Below are positions 24,801 to 30,331 of a stretch of 64,000 nucleotides of DNA, piece by piece. The DNA comes from Luidia sarsii (lineage: Eukaryota > Echinodermata > Asteroidea > Paxillosida > Luidiidae), in contig OX465119.1 in NCBI GenBank assembly GCA_949987565.1, positions 14,388,767 through 14,452,766 of the forward strand, in the 5' to 3' direction. Every line of letters starts with the position of its first letter. The first letter of the stretch is position 1. Below the pieces are notes generated by a model that saw only the letters and a list, made by a program, of their open reading frames with translations, was not told the origin of the DNA and searched no databases. Both the position numbers and the translations under genes were made by a program.

Positions 24801-27800
24801 GAAAGGTCCTGCTAGGATCTGTCTTTGAGAAAGGTCCTGCTTGGATCTGCCTTTGAGAAAGGTCCTGCTAGGATCCATATGTAAGTCCCATTTTCATTTT
24901 TGGGGAGAAAACATGATCCACTCCCTAGAGCAATGCAGTCACAATTGTACCAACATAAAACAAACACATTTTGGCACAGCAACTTTCAACAGGATAATTC
25001 TTTTGATCAAGCGGTACAATGATGTCATTCCATTTCTCTGCTCAACTCCCAACCAAAAGCCCCAAAGGCTTCGAAAAGCAACCTTTTTGATTTGGCTAAA
25101 AAAAAAAAAAATGTAACCACTGACCAAAGATTGGGGCAAGATTGATTGGCCTCGAAACTGCCACTTCGGCTTCGGTAAAGTGCTAAATCAAAGTGATTAC
25201 TTTCTCGTTTCTGTTTTCTTTTGGGTAAGGAAGATCGTTCCAAAGGAAAGGAATGGGTGCTATTTGTCATCGGTGCTGGACTCTGGATTGTTATCCGTAA
25301 CATGAGAGAGATGACGAAATATAAAGCAAGGGGAAAAAAGACGATAATGGAACAACGTAAAAACTTAAAGATGGAGAAAAATCAGGCCGCCTTTATCACT
25401 TGGGCCTCGCGGGACAATCTTCGTGGGCAGTTAAAGACGATTTCCAAACCCTCCCTTGAGGGCTCAGAAATATGAGGAAATCGAATCAAGAGTGCCGGCA
25501 TAAATCCTTCAATGGTTATTTATGTTTTAGAAATTTTGGGTCAAAGTAAAAAGAACGATTTTTTTTTCTTAAAAAAAAGAAGAGGACTACTTAAAGGCCC
25601 AATACAACATTGGAAAGGTCAGAAAACATTGATGACCACAGATTTCCTTCTAATTTACACAGTTTGTAGGTGGTTATGATAGAACCGTCATGTTGAAATG
25701 TTGAAAACTGTGGCAATCTTTTGACCTTTACCAATGTTGTAGAGGGCCTTTAAACAATTTCAGGTTTCTAGGTAATTTTGATGATCTTTTCAGCTTTTTT
25801 TAAAAAGACTTTTGAAAAACAAGAAAAACCTTACTGGAATTAAAATCCATGCTTCAACTGTGAACTTACTCCTCTTGCATTTGTCAAAAAATGTACAGTG
25901 TCCTCATTCAGGGAGGAAGCATGGTTTTTCTAAGTGCCCAATATCCGGTCTTTCCAAATTTGAGAAATTACTGGTAATGGTATCAGACATTCTCTGAAAT
26001 TTTAGCGCTCGGAAATCAGCCGTTTTCAAGAAATGAGGAAATTTGTTGAATTTCCAACGATCACTCCGTGTAGCGATCGTTGGAGCAGAGAGATCCTCTT
26101 ACAAATATCGCCCTCTATGTCCGAAAAAGTTGAGTTTGAAAAAGTATGGGAGCGATTCTTTGACCTGCGCAAATGGTGTACCGTACGGTACCTTTAATGT
26201 TAATCATCTTCTTGCAATGTTTATCCCTTTTGGGTTTGTTCATCAGCAACTCAGACGGTGAGATGAGAACGACGGAAACTATCAATTACTATTTTTCGCT
26301 CCTCTACAAGCGCTCAACAGATTAACTTTTGCGACCCGGCGTGATGACTACACCATCCAGCGACTGATTAAACTGTAAATCATTCTCTCAGATGGCCGAG
26401 TCCGAATGCAGGAATAGACAAGTCCGTACAAGTCCATGTGCATGAACAGGAACAAGTACATGTACATGTACATGTACTGTACTTTACTGAGGAGCCTCAC
26501 TGGACTGCCCAGACATAATGGATGCATTATCTGAACACAAGAGGGCGGTATTCGAGTTGGGAGTTGAGGGAAAATTTAATCACAAGAGGGCGCCATCAGA
26601 TAACAAACTGTATCAGGGACATGTGATTTTTTTTTCAAGGACGGGAAAGGCCATCACTAGCACAAAGGCGTGCTATTGGTTGCATTTTGTCTACATATAG
26701 TGAATTATTCATGATAATCATTCCACTTACCCACCAAAAATCTTGATTTGAGTACATGTATGGTGTATGTATATGTATACATGTAAAAAGTGATACATTT
26801 TCACCAAAAAAGATAAATGTTTCCTCCAAAATAGAAATGGTTGGCAGCTATGCATGTACTTGAGAATCTTTGATGAACTTGAAGCTCTGAAATTGTGTTC
26901 AGGATGGATTGCCCTCTTATAAACTGAGCCAAATTGTCTGTTTTTTTTTTACGCTTAAATGGCCGACTAAAATGGGTCCCAATACTAGATGTATCTGCAA
27001 ACCACTTCTACAAGAAGACTAGAAAAACACTAGGGTTTTATTGTTAGTGTCTCTTGAAAAAAATCTGAAAAGGTGAGCATACATACCCCTTCTTTGGTGA
27101 CAGAGGCTAACTTTGAAGCACTCAGCGCAAACGAGTTCCAGCCCTGAGGAGAGAGGAGGTAGATATGAATTCATGAAGTTCAATGAGGGTTTGCCCTACT
27201 CAATGTGCAGCAAAGCACTGTGTGCTCAGTGTTTTGCCCAGTCGTTGCATCAGTGAGAATGTAATTCAATGAGGGTTTGCCCTACTCAATGTGCAACAAG
27301 CACTGTGTTTGCCCTCAGCATGCTAAAAAAAGCTGGAGTCTCTTTGCCAAACTTTTGATTGGGCAACTTACTGGTTCTTTTCAGAACCGCACCTCATCTT
27401 TGAACAGCTAATCCACATGGTGTATTGACATTCATCACTTGCCGGACTGCGTTGACTGGGCAAAGTGTCAAAGTGCTGTTTTTTCTCTCACATACTTACG
27501 GCCGAGAGTGAGGACATCGTGTTGTCCCAAGATTCGTTGCTGGGCTCTGGCTTACTGGGCGCACTTCCGAAGCCTGTATATTTCCCACCTTGGTTGGGAG
27601 GCAAGTCACTGTCGATGCAAAAAAAAAGGACAACCCCAAAACCATCAAGTCCCAATCCAGTCATAGTTTTTTGTTTTGCTATTTTTTAAAAGATTTGGTC
27701 AAAAGTTCCCAGTCAGGTTTTCTTTTTTTATTGTGGACTTGAATTGAAAAAGCTGCACCCACTTTGTGTGATGGTCAGTGGTCTCTGTTTCAAGTCCTAG

Positions 27801-30263
27801 GGCGGCCACAATTCCCTTTCCTATTGCCCTTTTGAGAAAGGTGAATTGCTGTAGCAAGGTTTACAAACATTGGTTGTTTGCATCCGAAGGAAAGCGGGGG
27901 TGTGATCCCTGGAGATATACGGCGGTTAATGGTTGAATTGCTTCTGACGGGAAAAGAGAGGTATGATCCAGATGTCTCGGGTTCAAGTACTAGCTAAGTT
28001 TTCTTTGCCAATTTTTCAAAAAATAAATCTAGGAATAAAAAAAAAACCTCACTCTGGTCTGGAAGCATTCTCTGCCTGTAGTCTGTCAAAGTAATTCTTC
28101 TTCTTGTTGTCAACCTCATTCCTGCGGAGAAAGAAAAGAGTGATTGAGAAGTTGATTGAAACCGTCCTTAAGATAACTGACGGAGATGGAGAGAGGCTCT
28201 AAGATGCTAAGTCAGACTTCTAAGACACTGATTGTGGCCAAGTGAGACAGATAATAGTGACATTGTCAACCACCAATAGGGATGGATGGAGGCTAATGCC
28301 TTGCTTCAGACTAGTCACTCCCTCCCAGTTCTATTTGTCAGCCTTGGCTGACAGTCTACCACCAATAGGGGATAGAGGCTTATGCCTTGCTTCAGACTAG
28401 TCACCCCCTCCCAGTTCTATTTGTCAGCCTTTGCTGGCAGTCTATCACCAATAGGGGATGGAGGCTTATGTTTGCTTCAGACTAGTCACCCCCTCACAGC
28501 TCTATTTGTCAGCCTTGGCTGGCAGTCTACCAACCAATAGGGATGGAGGCTCATGCCTTGCTTCAGACTAGTCACCCCTCCCAGTTCTATTTGTCAGCCT
28601 TGGCTGGCAGTCTACCAACCAATAAGGATGGAGGCTCATGCCTTGCTTCAGACTAGTCACCCCCTCACAGCTCTATTTATCAGCCTTGGCTGGCAGTCTA
28701 CCACCAATAGGGATAGAGGCTAATGCCTTGCTTCAGACTAGTCAACCCCTCCCAGTTCTATTTGTCAGCCTTGGCTGGCAGTCTCCCACCAATAGGGATG
28801 GAGGCCCATGCCTTGCTTCAGACTAGTCACCCCCTCCCAGTTCTATTTGTCAGCCTTGGCTGGCAGTCTACCAACCAATAAGGATGGAGGCTGGTGCCTT
28901 GTTCACTGTCGTAGAACTTACTTGGACAAGCCGTACATCAGCTCAAAGTCGTCCTTGCCGGAGGCTGACTGGTACCCACCACCACCGCCGCTGCCGCCGC
29001 CGCTGTTCGACTCGATGCGGGCACCGCCGGAGTTGTAGGAGGAGAAGCTGGGCGAGCTGCTGGACGTGTGGAAGGACCCGCCGCTGCCACGGCCGCTGCT
29101 GCTGCTCGCTGCAGTGGTCTTGAGCTTGGCGGCGACGTAGGGAACATGGTTCCTGGCAGCAGAGGTGGCCTCTGACCAGGTCTCACCCCGTGCTTCTGTG
29201 GCAATCTGAAGATTTTTTTTAGTGGGGGGGGGGGTTGGAGGGGCAAAAGACAATGTAAGTGACCGACGAATTCATTTCCTGAAAGTCACCGAAGGCAAAT
29301 AAATTGTGCGACTGCACGCGACCGAGAGATGCGATTGAGAGATTCATGGTAGGGGTGCAGGCGCCCTTCAGTTTTTAGGAGTTTTAACAGATAATTTAGC
29401 AATTTGAGATACCAGTTTGACATTAAAAAAAATAAAAAAAATAATAATAATCACTCCATTTCCGGAAATCCGAAAAAAAAAATCATGCCATTTCTGGATT
29501 TAAGTCTTACATCCCTGGTCACAATTACAGTGAGAGAAATATCCACTAGATCGTGGACCATGAAGCAATTTCAACATTGATCTCGTGTTGTTTGTCTTGT
29601 TCATGGTGACACTGTGTACATCATCTCTTAAGAGGAGTATGCAGAGCTATACTCCTCTTAACATCCCAAAACACCACTGGTAAAGGTCGAAAGATTATCT
29701 CAGTTTGTTTGTTAGACCATTAATCATACCCCAAAAACAACAGAGTGCAGTGTTTAGCTCAAACGATAATCTGAGAAAAGAGAAAAGGGCCAAAAATCGT
29801 CACCCTAATGGCGATGGCCAACCATTACTTTTTTTCGATAGATCGAAAATATCGCGATATCCTGAAATGCGCCCGATCCTGTCGATTCGATAATCGTTGG
29901 ACAATAACGATATCGCGATATCGATAAATATTGTGATAATGAACAACCCTATTAAGGATGCACTGTTTGCCAAGTCTATTGGAGGATCTTGTAGGATGGA
30001 GGTTTGTGTCTTGGCGAGAGGGCAAAGAGACTGGCTGACCTTGTCCCTATAGAGGGCAGCTCCTTTGCTGTTGTACTTCTCCTGGATGCTCCACGCTGGG
30101 TCGTAGTCTGCCTGACCCTTCAGGAACTGTCTGGCTTTGTTGTTACCCCCAGCCTTCATCTTCTCCAGCTCAATGTCCTTCCACTTGTCCATGGTCACTG
30201 ACCTCACAAAGCTGAAGGACACACAACGCAAAGGAGTTAGAGAGAAAGAGAGATAGACATACG

Positions 30264-30331
<68 letters not shown>

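Larger units (their letters stand above)
2963..27086 (-). other. 24.1-kb intron 7 of ARFGAP1, filled with mobile elements and satellites
   Basis: No recognisable protein gene lies inside it on either strand. Individual repeats are listed separately. Stretches where I see nothing specific beyond scattered GTACAT words are 3880-4380, 6670-7140, 8290-8690, 10811-11680, 11826-12660, 13000-13640, 22560-23090, 24880-25590 and 25760-27080. Confidence 0.85.
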
